Below are positions 52,431 to 63,599 of a stretch of DNA of 64,000 bases, in pieces (positions within the stretch are counted from its first letter, which is position 1; each line of letters begins with the position of its first letter). Made by a program: the position numbers and the translations under genes. A model generated the notes under the pieces. The model had not been told where the DNA came from and made no database searches. It saw nothing but the letters and a program-made list of their open reading frames with translations. Source of the stretch: Candidatus Villigracilis saccharophilus (lineage in GTDB: Bacteria; Chloroflexota; Anaerolineae; Anaerolineales; Villigracilaceae); the NCBI GenBank assembly GCA_016709305.1, contig JADJNA010000062.1, forward strand, positions 167,001-231,000. The letters are read 5' to 3'.

Positions 52431-52507
52431 CTTAATTTCTCCTTTGGCGATACGATACTTCCGCCGTGGTCGTTATTACTGGATTGTAACAATTAAATAA
52501 TTCTGCA

Positions 52508-55500
52508 TCAGACGACCTTTAAGAATGCTTCCACCACAACTGGATCAAAATGTTTATTGCTTTGCTCTGAGATGTGCTTGAGCGCTTTTTCTTTTGACCA
52601 TGCCATGCGGTATGGTCGATTCGAGGTCAATGCGTCCCATACGTCCACAATGGCGAAGATTCGCGCAGCCAGTGGGATCTCTTCACCGGATAAACCTTGT
52701 GGATACCCGCTTCCATCCCACTTCTCATGATGACTGTAGGGAATATCCAATGAGCAGTTTAAGTATTGTATCGGCTTGAGGAGTTTGTAGGCATACTCGG
52801 GATGCTGGCGCATGATCTCCCATTCGCGTTCGTTCAACGTGCCGGGTTTGAGCAGCACAGAATCGGGAATGCCCATTTTGCCAATATCATGCAGCAGCGC
52901 GCCGCGATGTATATTTTCCAGCTCGCTTTCCCCGACGCCCATTGCTTTCGCGAGTTCAAGAGTCAGTTTCAACACACGGCGCGTGTGACCTTCCGTCTCC
53001 TGATCGCGTAATTCCAGTGCATGAGCCCAACCTTCCAGGGTTGTATCGTATGCCCGCGCGAGGTTCGCCGAATCATTAATGGTTTGTTCGTGCAGCGTCG
53101 CGCGATAGATCGCGTTTGCGGCAATATCTGCGACCGATGAGAACAGGCGGACCTCTGACTCAGTGATCTCCGTTCGATTTCCCATCCACATATAACCGAT
53201 CAAATGATCTTGGGTAATTAATGGCACACCGGCGCCGGATATGATTCCATCCATTAGGTAACCGAGGATTCCGACGCTGGGGTTTTCGCGGACATGATTG
53301 TCAACATAGGGTTTCCTTGTCTTGCTGATGGTGGCGTTCATGCCTGTTCCTGCAGGCTGGCGAAAGCCAAGGTTCTTTATCCACATTCCGTGGGCGGCCT
53401 CCACGACAGCATCGCCGCTGATCGGGTCGATGATCTCGACTGACATGGATTCACAGTTGATCAATCTGCTCACTTGTTCCACGATCACGGGCAGCATCTC
53501 GGCACGGGTTGGTGCGGTACGTAGAGCAGCGCTAAGTGTGGCGATGGCTTGCAATTCGTTTTCATATTGTTCGCGCTCGGTGATGTCGCGCACAATATTC
53601 ATGACGGCCGGCTTGCCTTCATATTGGATCAACTGCGCGGTGAAGTCGGTGTATATCAGACGCCCGGTTTTGTGCAGGAGGGCTGTTTCAAAATTTGCGA
53701 TCCCTTTGGTTTTAAATTCGAATTCCCTGAATTGCAATTGTTCCACAGTCGTCTTCGGTTCGAGCATCTGCGGTGATAACCCAAACATTTCGTCGCGGGT
53801 GTAGCCGAGCATCTGATGCGCGGCGGTATTGAATTCGATAAATGTGCTGGGAGCTCCTTGCGCATCAACCAGAAAAATGGAAATTCCATCCTTGTTGACT
53901 TCGAAGAGATTACGGAACTTGGCTTCACTTTGTTTAAGTGATTCTTCTGCTTGGCGGCGTTCAATCAACTCATTTTGAGCTTGTTCGTAGAGTTGGCTGT
54001 TTTGGATGGCGATGGCAACCTGAGTTGCCAGGAGCTCAATCGTTCGGATCTGTTCCCGTGTATACATAGCGGGTTCTTTGTTTTGCATTGAGATTAAGCC
54101 GATCACCCGCTCGCCTGATAAGAGCGGCACGCCTAAATAGGATCGGGTTAGTGTTGGGGATGGTGATATCGAGAGGGCTGGGATCTCGTCGGATGAAATT
54201 TGAATATCAGGTATATAAATTGTTTGGCGTTTTTCAATTATATGGCTGGCAGTACCGGGTTTTTCTCGAAGGTTATGCGGCGGCCGTGAAATGCGCTTTC
54301 CATCCGAGCAGGAAAACGGAAAGGTCATAGACCCCGTAGCATGATCAAAGAGCGCGATGTAGAACGAGTCGGCATGACCAATTTGCTCGCATTGTTCATG
54401 GACAGTTTCCAGCAATTGTCCAAAATCCAACCCTGCTGTAATCTTGATTCCAATTTGATTAACGATGCGCAGTTGATCGGCAATCCGCAGGGCCGTTTGT
54501 TCGCTGAACCGCAATGCTTCTTCCGAATGTTTACGCTCCGTAATATCGCGGCTGTTGACAATGACTGACTGCACATCCGGGTTGTTTAGCAGGTTTTGGC
54601 CGGAGGTTTCGATCCAGCGCCATGTACCGTCTTTGTGGCGAATACGGTATTCGGTTTTGTGGGATATTTCCGGATTGGCGATCAAGTTTGCCCAATAAGC
54701 GCGCAGGTCTTTTGCATCGTCTGGATGCACGGTCTCAAAGCCGCTGTGACCAACCCGTTCTTCATCGCCATATCCGTTGATGCGGCCATAGGATGGGCTG
54801 CGATAGTGGATCACGGCATTGGCATCCCCAAAAAGAATGCCGTCATTGCTATTTTCAACCACCGCTCGAAATTTTGCTTCGCTTTTCCGAAGCTGATCTT
54901 CAGAGTGCTTGCGTTCAGTAATGTCGGTTGCGACACTAAGGATTGCTTTAAGATCCCCCCAAGTCGTAAGACGAACATAAACTTCCAATGGCAGTATGGA
55001 GCCGTCTTTCCGATAATGTTCCACTTGAAAATTTGTCTCACCCCGGTCGAGCAGTTCCTGCATTCTGGACGCAATTAAATTTGCGCTCGTTGGCACATCG
55101 AGATCGCGAAGTAATAGCGCCATGAACTCAGCCCGGCTGTATCCATGTAAATCAAAGGTGCGTTGATTTGCATACAGAAAGTGTCCATCGAAATCATGTA
55201 CGGTGATCGCGTTTGGCGCGATATCAAGCATAAAAGCCGTTCTTGCTTTTTCTTCCTCGACGCGCTTGCTTTCGGTAATATCCCATAAGATCCCGTGCAT
55301 TCGTATGGGGTTGCCTTTGTTATCCACCACTTCTACTGCATCTCCGCGTACCCAGCGCACTTCCCCATCACTGCGTATGATTCGAAATTCTTTTGGATCG
55401 GGCACCGTATAAATTAACTCTCCTGATTCCAGCGCATGAATGCCTGCACTTTCAAAATCTTTGCGTATATTTTCCCGCTGAATATGGCGGTCCTCTGGAT

Positions 55501-57561
55501 GAGTAAAGTTAAGATAATCCTCACCGTGTCCAGTAAATTCCTCGGCGGTGATGCCATAGATGCGCAGCATTTCATTTGACCAGATCGTAATATCTGTCTC
55601 TGTATCCCACTCCCACGTGCCCAGCCCGGCTAAGTTCTGGGCTTGCCGTAATCGAGATTCACTGCGACGCAAGTCCTCTTCTGCGCGCTTGCGTTCGGTG
55701 ATGTCGCGCACGACGCTCACCCAGCCGATGCGCTGGCTATGTTCATCTTCCAGTGGCATCACGGTGTGCTCGGTCGGAAAGACCGTACCATCCCTGCGCT
55801 TCATCTTGAACTCGGATAGGAATAGAAATCCTTTCTCTGCCACGGCAGGGAACAAGTGCTTGCGAAATGCCTCAAGTGCTGCCTGGTCAACGTGGAGGAA
55901 CTCAGTCGCCCTGCCTAACATATCCCCGCGGCTATAGCCGAATATCTCCGTGGCAGCAGGGTTGCAGTCCGTAATCACACTCGTGTTCGCGTCAACGATG
56001 AAAACCGCATCCCGCAGGCTGGCAAAGGTCCCCACCAGCAACTGATGGGATTCGCGCAGCGCCTCTTCCGCGCGCTTGCGCTCGATGGCAATGGTTGCCA
56101 GATTTACAATTTGTTCAATGGCGGCAATGTGGGAGGTAATATCGCTGCGGGCGAGAATGACCAGCCCGCCCATATGTTCATTTTTATGAACAAACCCCAT
56201 GCCGTATATTTTTTGTACGCGCAGGAGTTTTTCGATCAACAGGCAGGCTGGTTTTGGAACGATGCGGGTCAGGAGCGAGTATAAGCCGTCTTCCACAATA
56301 ACCAGCTTGTTGTAGTAATACATGTTCAAAGCTTCATCAGTAATGGCGTCCAGTGGAAATTCCTTTTGCTGGGGATCAAATCCGATCACTGACAAAATTT
56401 TCTCAAAGGGAATATCCACGCCATGGTAGGAACCCATACGTATGGTTTTTTGTTTTTCATCCAGGATCGCGCTGGCGGTAATGCCGTCGCCGGTCATTTG
56501 CTGAATTTTTTCAGGAACAAGTCTGTAAATTTCTTCAAGTTCGCACGGGTGCAGGAGAAAATCCTGTACTTCAGCAATGATGAGATTATGGGTTTCGACG
56601 AGCTTGTGCTCGTTGATATCACGCTGGTTTAAGACAACAGCTTGCACATCCGGGTTATCCAGCAAATTGGTCGCGGTTGTTTCGACCCAGCAATACGAGC
56701 CATCTTTGCGTTGTAGCCGATATTCGATGATAACGCTGCCTTCAGGGGATTGCAAAAGCTCTGCGAATTTTCGCCCCGTGAATTCACGGTCTTCGGGATG
56801 GATGTATTCCGGGCCTAAATGCCCAACCATCTCCTGCGAAGTGAATCCGAGAAGTTGTAGGTATGCAGGGCTCGTATAATTGATTTTTCTTTCAGCGTTC
56901 ATGAAAACAACGCCATTGCCGCTATACTCGACCACAGCGCGAAAACGCGCCTCCATCTGTTGGCGGGTCAAATTCTGTTGATGGGCGAGGTTCAGTGCGT
57001 TTTTCAGATTCCCCACGAATAGATCACGGGTGCGGATCATGAACAACAGACCGACGCCGGTCGCGACCCAACTGAAGGCGGAATTGAATTTGAATACAAC
57101 AGGGAGGGATAAGAATCCGCGTTCCTGCAAAAGGATACTCCCATTCCGATCAGGAAGGTTGCGATGGCAAAGCCATTCACCACACCTGCGTCCAAAAAGT
57201 AACCAGCCACCAGCACCGCGGTTGCGAAATAGAACATTGCTGTGCCGGAATTGCCGCCTGAGAGGATCAGCATGGCCAGGATGCAAAGATAGATGATCGA
57301 AAATACGATCACGGTTGCCAGGCGATAGTTCCCTTTGAAGAGAAAATGACGTCCCGCCGCGATTCCGCAGAACATTGTGATGGACAAGATCCAACTGCCA
57401 GTTTTTTGGAAGGCAAATAAGGGGATGAGAATAAAGATAACGATTAAGAGAGCTGCGCCAAGGTAGAGTATGAGCGTATTGGCGATCCGCATTTGGGTCG
57501 TTTTTTCTTCGTCGCTTTCAATTGATAGGGGAGCCAGCCATCGTTTAATTGAGACTAACAT
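52508..57561 (-). CDS. giant membrane-anchored PAS/GAF sensor with HD-GYP domain, frame broken by one base
   Basis: The N-terminal frame from ATG 57561 encodes about six membrane helices (ANTLILYLGAALLIVIFILI and on to NGFAIATFLIGMGVSF); the rest is in another frame. Adding one A to the AAAA run at 57129-57132 joins them into a 1,684-residue protein. After the membrane part come several PAS modules ending in DITER-type motifs, GAF modules, and a C-terminal HD-GYP domain with LLHDIGKMGIP, HHEKWDGSGYP and VDVWDAL. It should sense signals at the membrane and degrade c-di-GMP. It begins 32 bases after the diguanylate cyclase gene. Confidence 0.85.
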
Positions 57562-57593
57562 GGGTAACCTCTTTTCAGACCTTTACACCGAAG

Positions 57594-59057
57594 CTAACTT
57601 CTTTCGTTCAATTTGCGGGCAGCTTTATCAGCATACATACGCTGATCGGCGACCTTGAATGTTTCGAAAATATCTTGAATCTCTGCAGTTGCGGCGCCGA
57701 TTGATAAGTGAATAGGCCTGTTTGTATTCATAAGATTGTGGTTCATCAGCCGTTCCTTGATGCGGGTAGTGATCTCTTCAGCCGTAGCCATTTCTGTTGA
57801 GGGCAGCAAAGCGGAGAATTCGTCCCCCCCGATCCTTGCTAGCACATCTCCTGCTCGGAATACAGATCTGAGGAGTTCGGCAGTTTCCCGCAGTAACTCA
57901 TCGCCCGCAGCGTGACCGAGGGTGTCATTGGTTATTTTTAACTTATCCACATCAACCATAACGATACTGACTGGGAATTCGCGGCTTCTTTCAAGACGCA
58001 TCAGCTGCTCTTCAAAAAATGAGCGGTTGTAGATACCCGTCAAAGAGTCATGTGTACCCTGATAGCGAAGCAGGTCTTCAGCATGTTTGCGGTCTGTCAG
58101 ATCCATATGAGTACCTAGCAGACGCAGGGCGCGGCCTTGAGTGTTCCGTTCAACGCACTTTCCCCGTCCCAGGATCCAGCGCCATTCGCCGGACTTGGTC
58201 TTCATTCGATATTCAACTTCAAATTGTTCTGTTATGCCTTCGATACAATCCATGTTCACGCGCAGGGTATGTTCACGGTCGCCTGGGTGGATCAGTTCCA
58301 GCCAGGCTTCGCTGTTCATGGGAAACTCACCAACCTCGTACCCAAGCATGCGGTAATAACCCGGACTGAAGTAGCTGTCGTTTGAATCAACGATCCAATC
58401 CCACAACCCGTCCTGGGTCGCGTCCATGATCAGGCTGAAACGATTGTTACTTTTTTGCAGCGCCTCTTCTGCCTTCTGGCGTTGAGCGATCTCCTGCCGC
58501 GCCTGATCGAGATTGTTGCGCATATTTTCGGCAAGCAGATCCACAGCGATCCCTGCCACGATCAGAAGCGCAGACACCATACTCAATACGACCCAGTGTG
58601 CATTTTCGAAATCCAGGGGTACAGGGGTGAACCAACCTAGGGCATCCCCGACAGCAAGCCAGCAGACCGCGATCAGGGAAAATCCAACACTTATCCTGAA
58701 ATACTTGCGGTCAAGCGTCAGACCTGAAAAAATAAAGATAATGGGAAACGCGATCAATGCCAGATCATTAATACCCTGTCCGACAGTGGCGATCACGGTC
58801 ACCGTGCAAATCGAATTTAGGACTACCGTAAAGCTCCCTGCACGTAAATATCCCCGCCTGACCAGAGTGAATGGAATTAACTGCAAAGCACAGCCGACCA
58901 ATGTCACACTGATCAACTTCCAATCACTGGAGACCAGGGATGTAAGAATAACCGCTATGTAGGTAGCCAGCGATGTGTAAATGAGCGTGTTGACAATACC
59001 TGCCGTACGCCGATCTTCTTGATGTACATAGCCAGCTTGAGGAGACCAATCCTTCAT
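57594..59057 (-). CDS. membrane diguanylate cyclase (MASE-like, PAS, GGDEF)
   Basis: The 487-residue protein has six N-terminal membrane helices, a coiled-coil linker (NNLDQARQEIAQRQKAEEAL), a PAS domain (FSLIMDATQDGLWDW to THMDLTDR) and a GGDEF domain with the intact active site RIGGDEFSALLP. The inhibitory I-site RAGD lies five residues before GGDEF, so product feedback is expected. It makes c-di-GMP from GTP. The HD-GYP giant downstream has a similar membrane sensor (both contain RIANTLI), so the two may be paired writer and eraser of one signal. Confidence 0.93.
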   Translation of the reverse strand: MKDWSPQAGYVHQEDRRTAGIVNTLIYTSLATYIAVILTSLVSSDWKLISVTLVGCALQLIPFTLVRRGYLRAGSFTVVLNSICTVTVIATVGQGINDLALIAFPIIFIFSGLTLDRKYFRISVGFSLIAVCWLAVGDALGWFTPVPLDFENAHWVVLSMVSALLIVAGIAVDLLAENMRNNLDQARQEIAQRQKAEEALQKSNNRFSLIMDATQDGLWDWIVDSNDSYFSPGYYRMLGYEVGEFPMNSEAWLELIHPGDREHTLRVNMDCIEGITEQFEVEYRMKTKSGEWRWILGRGKCVERNTQGRALRLLGTHMDLTDRKHAEDLLRYQGTHDSLTGIYNRSFFEEQLMRLERSREFPVSIVMVDVDKLKITNDTLGHAAGDELLRETAELLRSVFRAGDVLARIGGDEFSALLPSTEMATAEEITTRIKERLMNHNLMNTNRPIHLSIGAATAEIQDIFETFKVADQRMYADKAARKLNERS

Positions 59058-59116
59058 ATTTGTCCCAAAAATTAGGGGTTGGATGTGTGAATTTGATTTA
59101 CTCTGGGTTATAACTT

Positions 59117-59506
59117 CTACCCAAAATAAACCTTCATGGGTTTAAAGTAGAAATCTTCCCAGCCTGTTTTATAACTTTCCGCCTGTCCTTCAGGGATGTT
59201 CCAATGATTAAGAGTCAGTTTGGTTTTGCCGTGTTCTTCTTCCAATAATATTTCCACCAACGAGTCCTCCGCTTCGGAGGGAAACTCAGCGGTACGCCAT
59301 GCTTGCAAAATGCGGCGGTTTGGTTCCAACTCTAAAAACATACCCTGAATATACCCGTCCCAGGCAGCGAAATCGCCATCCACTGTCCCATCCACCTTCG
59401 CGTGACTGCCTGTAATGGCGCTATGTCCTTCAGTGGAAAGCCAGGCTTTGTAAATTGTTTCTGCTTTTGCGTGAACTATTACTGTCAGGGTGAACTCGTT
59501 TTTCAT
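59117..59506 (-). CDS. SRPBCC/AHSA1-like domain protein
   Basis: The 129-residue protein is a stand-alone START-like fold: FTLTVIVHAKAETIYKAWLS, then HSAITGSHAKVDGTVDGDF and NRRILQAWRTAEFP, and a C-terminal helix QAESYKTGWEDFYFKPMKVYF. Such domains bind a hydrophobic ligand or act as co-chaperone-like modules. It lies eight bases after psuG and is likely co-transcribed. Confidence 0.85.
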   Translation of the reverse strand: MKNEFTLTVIVHAKAETIYKAWLSTEGHSAITGSHAKVDGTVDGDFAAWDGYIQGMFLELEPNRRILQAWRTAEFPSEAEDSLVEILLEEEHGKTKLTLNHWNIPEGQAESYKTGWEDFYFKPMKVYFG

Positions 59507-59513
59507 GTCGCCT

Positions 59514-60440
59514 CTAAATTGCTTTGACCTTGATTGGGATGGTCATCTCAGCCGCGATCCGCGCTGCGAGACGCGCATTGTTCAACAATAATGCCAGATT
59601 CGTGCGCAGAGATTTCCCCTCTGTCAATTCACTGATTCGTCCCAATAGGAACGGAGTAAGTTTTTGCCCGTGGATTCCCTGCTCGATCGCTTCTGCCGAC
59701 GCTTGTAGGATCATCGGTTCCATTTCGACCTGTGAGATTGCTTCTGATTCAGGGACAGGATTCGTCACCAGTACAGCGCTCCGCATCCCGAGGTCCCAAT
59801 GTGCCCGCGCGAAGTCCGCGATCTCTTTGGGCGAATCCAACCGCACGCTGACGTTCAGTCCGCTCTCGCGGGAATAGAACGCGGGGAATTCATCCGTTTG
59901 GTAGCCGACTACAGGCACGCCCATCGTTTCAAGATATTCCAGTGTTGCCGGCAGGTCCAAAATCGCCTTCGCGCCAGCGCAGACAACGATCATGGGAATC
60001 TCTGCCAGAGCGCGCAGATCAGTTGAAATATCAAAAGATGATTCCTTGTGAACGCCGCCGATCCCGCCTGTAGCGAAGACTTTGATCCCTGCCAGTTGCG
60101 CCGCAAACATAGTCCCTGCAACTGTGGTGCCGCCATTTTTCTTTTTGAGGATGGCTGTCGCGAAGTCGCGGTGACTTACCTTCAGAACAGAGTTTGACTC
60201 AGAAAGCCGTACCAATTCCTCATCTGATAGACCGATGCGAACTTCTCCGTCTAACAGCGCAACCGTCGCGGGGGTCGCATCGTTGTCGCGGACTTGTTGT
60301 TCCATGTCGCGCGCCAGTTCCAGATTTTGCGGCTGTGGCAGCCCATGTGTAATGACGGTGGATTCAAGCGCTACAATGGGCGTGCCAAAATTGAGCGCCC
60401 GTGCGATCTCTGGAGTGAGTGTGATGTTGGGATTTTTCAT
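59514..60440 (-). CDS. psuG: pseudouridine-5'-phosphate glycosidase
   Basis: The 308-residue enzyme splits pseudouridine 5'-phosphate into uracil and ribose 5-phosphate. Motifs include VALESTVITHGLPQPQN, ATPATVALLDGEVRIGL, GGTTVAGTMFAAQLAGI, FATGGIGGVHK and GVPVVGYQTDEFPAFY with the catalytic Lys in KVSHRDF. The partner kinase psuK is not next to it. Its ATG overlaps the stop of the preceding membrane gene by four bases. Confidence 0.95.
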   Translation of the reverse strand: MKNPNITLTPEIARALNFGTPIVALESTVITHGLPQPQNLELARDMEQQVRDNDATPATVALLDGEVRIGLSDEELVRLSESNSVLKVSHRDFATAILKKKNGGTTVAGTMFAAQLAGIKVFATGGIGGVHKESSFDISTDLRALAEIPMIVVCAGAKAILDLPATLEYLETMGVPVVGYQTDEFPAFYSRESGLNVSVRLDSPKEIADFARAHWDLGMRSAVLVTNPVPESEAISQVEMEPMILQASAEAIEQGIHGQKLTPFLLGRISELTEGKSLRTNLALLLNNARLAARIAAEMTIPIKVKAI

Positions 60441-62032
60441 GAGGGTTTTAGATAGTGGGATGTGAGGTGGGAAATATTTATTAATGCCTTTTCTATCCTT
60501 GCAAGTTCTTCTTGTTTTTCTTCCATCGGTCTGTTGTCGTTTTCGATCTTGATTTTTCCCGCGATTAATTCCTTGCGGAAGGCTCTTAGTATTTCCTGCG
60601 CAATGACGGTCGCGTCTTTTTTAACCTCTGCTTGTTGGATATTTCGTTTTCTGGATTCAGGATCGAATGAAACTGATGATTCCTGTGTATTATCCGATTC
60701 CCTGGTAGACGCCCCCTTATTAGTGGGGATACGTGAGGTGTTGGCTTTTTCATAATTTGTGATGACGACATCTTTTATCAGATTCATGACCTCTACATTT
60801 TCATAACGCTTGCCTGAGTGTTCCACTGCGGCGCGTTTCTTGGCATTTTCACGTGAAAGGGCCCAGGCTTCCTTGTGTTTATCAAGGATTAAAGTATTCG
60901 GAAGCTGCCAATTGCCAATGTCGATCCATTCGATGGAAACGCCAAGTTTGGCGGCTTTTTCTCTAAAGGTTTTGTTGAAGAATTGAGCGGTGATTTTGGA
61001 TCGTGATTCGAATTTTGGCGTGGGGGATTCTATTCTCGCGCCGGGGATGGTCTGCTGGCCTGTCATCTCCACGCGCATTTGAGCGATGGTCTGGTCGTTG
61101 AAAGACGCGTTGTCCACTTCCTTCTGGCTGATGCTTGCGAGGATCTCGCTTAGTGTGCGTGATTTGATCAAATCTTCCAGCTCGGAAATGATGAGTGGGA
61201 CAATGGTTGTATCCCACGGGAAGGTGATTCCAGATGGGGTGGCGGGGCTGGGTGTAATGATCGTCTGGTGATAAACAAGCTGCTGAACTGCGCTTTCGTC
61301 AAACAAGTACGCGTCCCCTTGAACTTTGTCATCCTTTGTTTGTGAACTGCGGAGCAGGCTAAACATTACTTTAATGCCGTTTGCTTCCAGAGGTATGCCA
61401 TCTTTGGTACGCGACTTGACCGCAAGACCGCTGACAAACTGGTCACGCAGGTTTATGATCGCGTATTCGCGCTTGCCGAGTTCGTCAAATTTGCCGATCT
61501 CGCGGATGCGCTCGAACCTGCCAAGTTTCCACGGTTCATTTCGCGGATAAATGACCTTTGGTTCCCCGTTAACTTTTTCCAACACAGCAACGCTGTCCAG
61601 GTTGACTTGGATCTCACCCGGTCCTCCGATCAATATGAGGGATGATTTTTCATCATCTTCGGATATCTTGCCCTCCTTGATCGTGATCCTTTGATGCCCG
61701 TAACCAAATGTTACTTCTTCGAGAAAGTCGGAGGCGAGTTCTTCGTTGTGAAATTCATAAACATCGTCGAGATAACGCCCCGCCAATTTTTTAGAAAGAG
61801 CGTAAACCACAACCAACAGAGGAATGTACTTGACCAGACTCATGCCTATGATGATTGCTTTATGCATTCGTTCCGGTACGCTGAAGATCGTGAGCACCAT
61901 GGTCAAACCGCTTAAAACAAGCCAGATCGCCATGACGGCAACACCGCGCCAACGATTCCTGATTGCTACACTTTCATCTGTCAAGCCGAAGATTAGGGAC
62001 GCAAAATTGTTTCGGGGATTATTATTTTTCAT
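60437..62032 (-). CDS. SPFH-like membrane protein, second of a tandem pair
   Basis: The 531-residue protein begins with two to three membrane helices (MAIWLVLSGLTMVLTIF and IIIGMSLVKYIPLLVVVYAL), then a region resembling the SPFH/Band 7 fold: LILIGGPGEIQVNLDSVAVLEKV, then YAIINLRDQFVSGLAVKSRTKDG. A helical region follows (EDLIKSRTLSEILASIS), then a charged linker with VSFDPESRKR and a C-terminal helix. SPFH proteins build large rings in membranes. It starts three bases after the preceding homologue and overlaps psuG. Function unknown. Confidence 0.65.
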   Translation of the reverse strand: MKNNNPRNNFASLIFGLTDESVAIRNRWRGVAVMAIWLVLSGLTMVLTIFSVPERMHKAIIIGMSLVKYIPLLVVVYALSKKLAGRYLDDVYEFHNEELASDFLEEVTFGYGHQRITIKEGKISEDDEKSSLILIGGPGEIQVNLDSVAVLEKVNGEPKVIYPRNEPWKLGRFERIREIGKFDELGKREYAIINLRDQFVSGLAVKSRTKDGIPLEANGIKVMFSLLRSSQTKDDKVQGDAYLFDESAVQQLVYHQTIITPSPATPSGITFPWDTTIVPLIISELEDLIKSRTLSEILASISQKEVDNASFNDQTIAQMRVEMTGQQTIPGARIESPTPKFESRSKITAQFFNKTFREKAAKLGVSIEWIDIGNWQLPNTLILDKHKEAWALSRENAKKRAAVEHSGKRYENVEVMNLIKDVVITNYEKANTSRIPTNKGASTRESDNTQESSVSFDPESRKRNIQQAEVKKDATVIAQEILRAFRKELIAGKIKIENDNRPMEEKQEELARIEKALINISHLTSHYLKPS

Positions 62033-62035
62033 GGT

Positions 62036-63478
62036 TTATCCCACGCTCTGCGAATCATCAAATATGTCATCAGGATCCATGCCCAAGGAATTGTTGTTCA
62101 GGGGATTGTTATCCAACAGCCATTTCCAAATCTCGTCCAGTTTCCTTAATTCCGTCTCATAGTTTTTATTGGCATTGGTTTCGCTCAGCATGAATTCCTT
62201 GAGCGGCAGAATCAACAATTGTAATGTCTTGAATGGGTTTTCCTGTGGCAGAGTCGGTTTACCGCTAAACTGTCTGGATGCGATCCGCGCAAAATTTTTG
62301 CTTGCCTCTTCAAGTGACGCAGTTTCAATCAGCGATTCTTTTTCTTTAAGATACTTTTCTTCTTTTTTGGCGATTGTTAGCCACTCCGCACTCCATTGTT
62401 CAATGGTTTGTTTTTCGATATCCGGATCGAAGAGTACATTATGAATGCGCACTTCCACGATCTCGAGTCCGCGTGATTGCAGTTGTTTGAATTCGAGGCT
62501 TTCCAGCCATTCCCCTGTCCTCCCGCCCGTATCATCAAGCACTTCCACACTGCTTTGCCTGACCCGTTTGTTGATCATTTTTTCAATGGTTTGCAATCCG
62601 CTGGTATCACCAGGCGCGAACAGCTCTCCGAGTTTAAATTTACGAATGTATTCGCGCCAAACATTCACGACCAAATGTGCGGGAAGGCGGTTCCAATCCA
62701 TGCGGTTTTTTTTATTCTCGGACGCTCCCAATTCGATCACTTCACGCGTGATGGCATTGCGGACGGAATCTGGATCGTATCCGTATTGCGAGATTACCCC
62801 GCCTTCGGTTGGAATTTTTTCTTTTGGTCGCTTGATGCTGAATTTGATGCTGATAGTGGGGGAGACTTCAAATCCATCGCGCGTCAATCCACTGGTTTGA
62901 TGGCGGCGGCTTTGCATATCGTTGTAATCTTTGGGACTGGTTGGCACGGGATTTAAAAAAGGCTGGTCGGCAGTTTGCGGACCGATAAACTGCCACTGCG
63001 AGCGAAGATCCACGCTTCCGGCGATGTATTCATTCCCGCCTGTGAATTTGACCCCCGGACCGACCGTGTCTTTGATCTCGGTATCCGTGCGCAATACCGC
63101 TGCGCTGGCAGTATCCACCACGATCACGCCTGCGCCACGTTTGCTTTCCTCACCCTTGTGCGTGATGACGCGTCCGTTCTTTATAAAGAGAGCGGGACCG
63201 CGCATGCCCGTTTCAAAATTCTTTACACGTGAATAGATTTCATCCCTGTAATTTTCATTTTGAATTGGCAGTACGAATTGGGCAAAAAAGTAAACCAATC
63301 GGTCAAGCAGTATGTACGCCGCAGCCAGATCTACAAGGATTAATGCGGCATAGATATAAATGTTATATGGGATATGCGCGGCTCGCACGATCACATACCA
63401 AACCGCGTTTGTCGCTAATATCACGCCGATCGGGTGCTTTAGAAACCTGACTAGTCCGCCGAAGATTTTTCTCGTCAT
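62036..63478 (-). CDS. SPFH-like membrane protein, first of a tandem pair
   Basis: The 480-residue protein has three N-terminal membrane helices (HPIGVILATNAVWYVIV, YIYAALILVDLAAAYILL), then an SPFH-like domain (RGAGVIVVDTASAAVLRTD, DTVGPGVKFTGGNEY, then a region with SPTISIKFSIKRPKE), a helical part with ITREVIELGASENKK and RGLEIVEVRIHNVLFDP, and a charged C-terminal helix ending in the acidic DPDDIFDDSQSVG. It shares its plan with the following gene, so the two may form a heteromeric ring or scaffold. No protease gene of the NfeD type is adjacent. Confidence 0.68.
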   Translation of the reverse strand: MTRKIFGGLVRFLKHPIGVILATNAVWYVIVRAAHIPYNIYIYAALILVDLAAAYILLDRLVYFFAQFVLPIQNENYRDEIYSRVKNFETGMRGPALFIKNGRVITHKGEESKRGAGVIVVDTASAAVLRTDTEIKDTVGPGVKFTGGNEYIAGSVDLRSQWQFIGPQTADQPFLNPVPTSPKDYNDMQSRRHQTSGLTRDGFEVSPTISIKFSIKRPKEKIPTEGGVISQYGYDPDSVRNAITREVIELGASENKKNRMDWNRLPAHLVVNVWREYIRKFKLGELFAPGDTSGLQTIEKMINKRVRQSSVEVLDDTGGRTGEWLESLEFKQLQSRGLEIVEVRIHNVLFDPDIEKQTIEQWSAEWLTIAKKEEKYLKEKESLIETASLEEASKNFARIASRQFSGKPTLPQENPFKTLQLLILPLKEFMLSETNANKNYETELRKLDEIWKWLLDNNPLNNNSLGMDPDDIFDDSQSVG

Positions 63479-63599
63479 TCTAAGTTGATTCTAAAGCAGA
63501 ATCGATTAATTCGGTAAACTGAAATTAAATTTGGTGGTCTCGTAGAGACGGAAGGTTTACCCTCTTCTTGCGATGCTCATTTGGACTGGCAAGGCCATG

